Assembly (NCBI GenBank): GCA_900316075.1
Contig: ONBT01000004.1
Span: 62,001 to 126,000 of the forward strand
Length of the DNA stretch: 64,000 bases
Reading direction: 5' to 3'
Origin: an uncultured Lachnospiraceae bacterium
Lineage (GTDB): Bacteria; Bacillota; Clostridia; Lachnospirales; Lachnospiraceae
The notes under the pieces were generated by a model, which saw only the letters and a program-made list of their open reading frames with translations, ran no database searches and had not been told where the DNA came from. Both the position numbers and the translations under genes were made by a program. Shown here piece after piece: positions 63,220 through 64,000 of this stretch. How positions within the stretch are numbered: the first letter of the stretch is position 1; each line of letters begins with the position of its first letter.

Positions 63220-64000
63220 TTATGTCGTTTCCGGGGCCTGCGTCTCACCGGCCCCAGACCTTCCCTGCAGGCGGTATTCCCTGGGGGTGCAGCCCTTTTC
63301 CTTTACGAAGAGGCGGTGGAAGAAGCTGGCGTTTTCATAGCCGACCGCGGCGGAAATGTCCGAAAAGGATAATTTCGTATTCTTAAGGAGGAAGCAGGCC
63401 TTTTCGAGCCGCTTGTCCTGCAGGAGGCCGGTGAAGGTCTGTCCTGTGGACTTTTTGATCAGGCGGGAGAGGGTATAGACGTCGGTTTTTGCATTTTCCG
63501 CGAAGGCAGAGAGGGAGGCCGCTTTGTATTCATCCTCTATATAGGCCAGAAGGTGAATCATGAGCTTCTGTTCGTAGGAATCCCTTGAGACATGGATGCG
63601 GTCCGAGGAATGCAGAAGGTGGAGGAAGAGGAGGCCCATGGTGGTCTGGGCAATCGTCCGGTCCCCGTCCGGGTCCTTTTGCATGATATAGATCAGATTC
63701 TCCATCAGGTTCTGGATGGAGAGGTCGTCCGAGACGTCGAAATAGAGGTAGTTGCCGCCCATGTCCTTGTCCGTTAGGCAGGAGATGATGAAGCGGCGGA
63801 GGGGATTTTCCGCGTTCCCCATCATGCGGAAGGCCGTATCGAAGAAGGAGGGGAGAATCATGAAATTTATTGCCACGTCGTACCGGCCGGCAGGCAGGAT
63901 TTCCTGGGTCGCGTGCTGATTTAAGAACAGCAGGTCCCCTTCTTTCAGTGTCAGCTGGTGGCCGTCGATGATGTGGGTCGTGGAGCCTTCGGCCATATAG
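63220..64000 (-). CDS. AraC-family transcriptional regulator, N-terminus cut by window
   Basis: The frame stays open to the window edge. The visible 260 or so residues begin inside a cupin domain (MAEGSTTHIIDGHQLTLKEG then DLLFLNQHATQE), so the in-frame ATG at 63996 is probably internal. The C-terminus has two AraC helix-turn-helix motifs, ending in VGYENASFFHRLFVKEKGCT and PREYR. A middle helical region (about 70-160) joins them. It is transcribed ahead of the other AraC gene on the same strand. Target unknown. Confidence 0.88.
   Translation of the reverse strand, partial: YMAEGSTTHIIDGHQLTLKEGDLLFLNQHATQEILPAGRYDVAINFMILPSFFDTAFRMMGNAENPLRRFIISCLTDKDMGGNYLYFDVSDDLSIQNLMENLIYIMQKDPDGDRTIAQTTMGLLFLHLLHSSDRIHVSRDSYEQKLMIHLLAYIEDEYKAASLSAFAENAKTDVYTLSRLIKKSTGQTFTGLLQDKRLEKACFLLKNTKLSFSDISAAVGYENASFFHRLFVKEKGCTPREYRLQGRSGAGETQAPETT

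Overview
The window reads as a stretch of chromosome from a GC-rich (roughly mid-50s percent) low-motility-type Firmicute, most likely a Lachnospiraceae-like member of the Clostridia. The best evidence is gene order: tmcAL / ackA / yceD-rpmF-plsX-acpP-rnc-smc-ftsY is a typical Clostridia arrangement. Strong Shine-Dalgarno sites, TTG/GTG starts, a CIRCE-controlled groESL operon, lipoprotein solute-binding proteins and an RpiR/ROK regulator repertoire agree with this. Nearly all genes lie on the + strand. I see no rRNA, tRNA, CRISPR array, phage or insertion sequence. No gene-free stretch exceeds about 300 bases; the longest (50868-51163, 296 bases) is a regulatory region.

Layout. 1-5.8 kb: the end of a Lys/Ala-rich membrane protein, hisH-hisF, ung, an orphan FliD-C-like protein, then a PurO-type IMP cyclohydrolase followed by a stand-alone AICAR formyltransferase (the last two purine steps on two proteins). 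5.8-17.5 kb: tmcAL (minus), ackA, then the yceD-rpmF-plsX-acpP-rnc-smc-ftsY block, with a threonine deaminase overlapping ftsY. 17.5-23.2 kb: a type IIA topoisomerase pair, a HAD phosphatase and a DUF308-like membrane protein.

23.3-36.5 kb is an amino-sugar catabolic island: SGNH esterase, RpiR regulator and ROK kinase; nagB on the opposite strand; then a GH20 hexosaminidase, a CUT1 ABC importer (binding protein plus two permeases, no ATPase), a double-GNAT protein, a DUF4127 protein, nanE and nagA. Together they could import a beta-linked amino-sugar oligosaccharide, cleave it in the cytoplasm and take GlcNAc/ManNAc to fructose-6-phosphate.

36.6-49.5 kb: groES-groEL under CIRCE control, an MglB-like binding protein, a DegV protein, purA, a Gld-like ABC exporter (ATPase plus fused permease/GldG protein), a SEC-C protein, and tyrA-aroA on the minus strand. 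49.7-57.8 kb: a ROK repressor, a three-gene multiple-monosaccharide importer (ChvE/MmsA/MmsB type), xylulokinase, a small membrane protein and a DUF4867 protein. The promoters of the repressor and of the transporter carry near-identical dyads just downstream of the expected transcription start. 58-64 kb: an EF-G paralogue with altered G motifs, an SDR oxidoreductase with uxuA (hexuronate pathway), and two AraC regulators on the minus strand, the last cut by the window edge.

The most unusual feature at window scale is a short AT-rich palindrome, left arm TTTAYATTAKTC and right arm GAATAATRTAAA. It recurs between genes in two settings: directly ahead of the Shine-Dalgarno of ackA, groEL and purA, and between stop codons and terminator hairpins.
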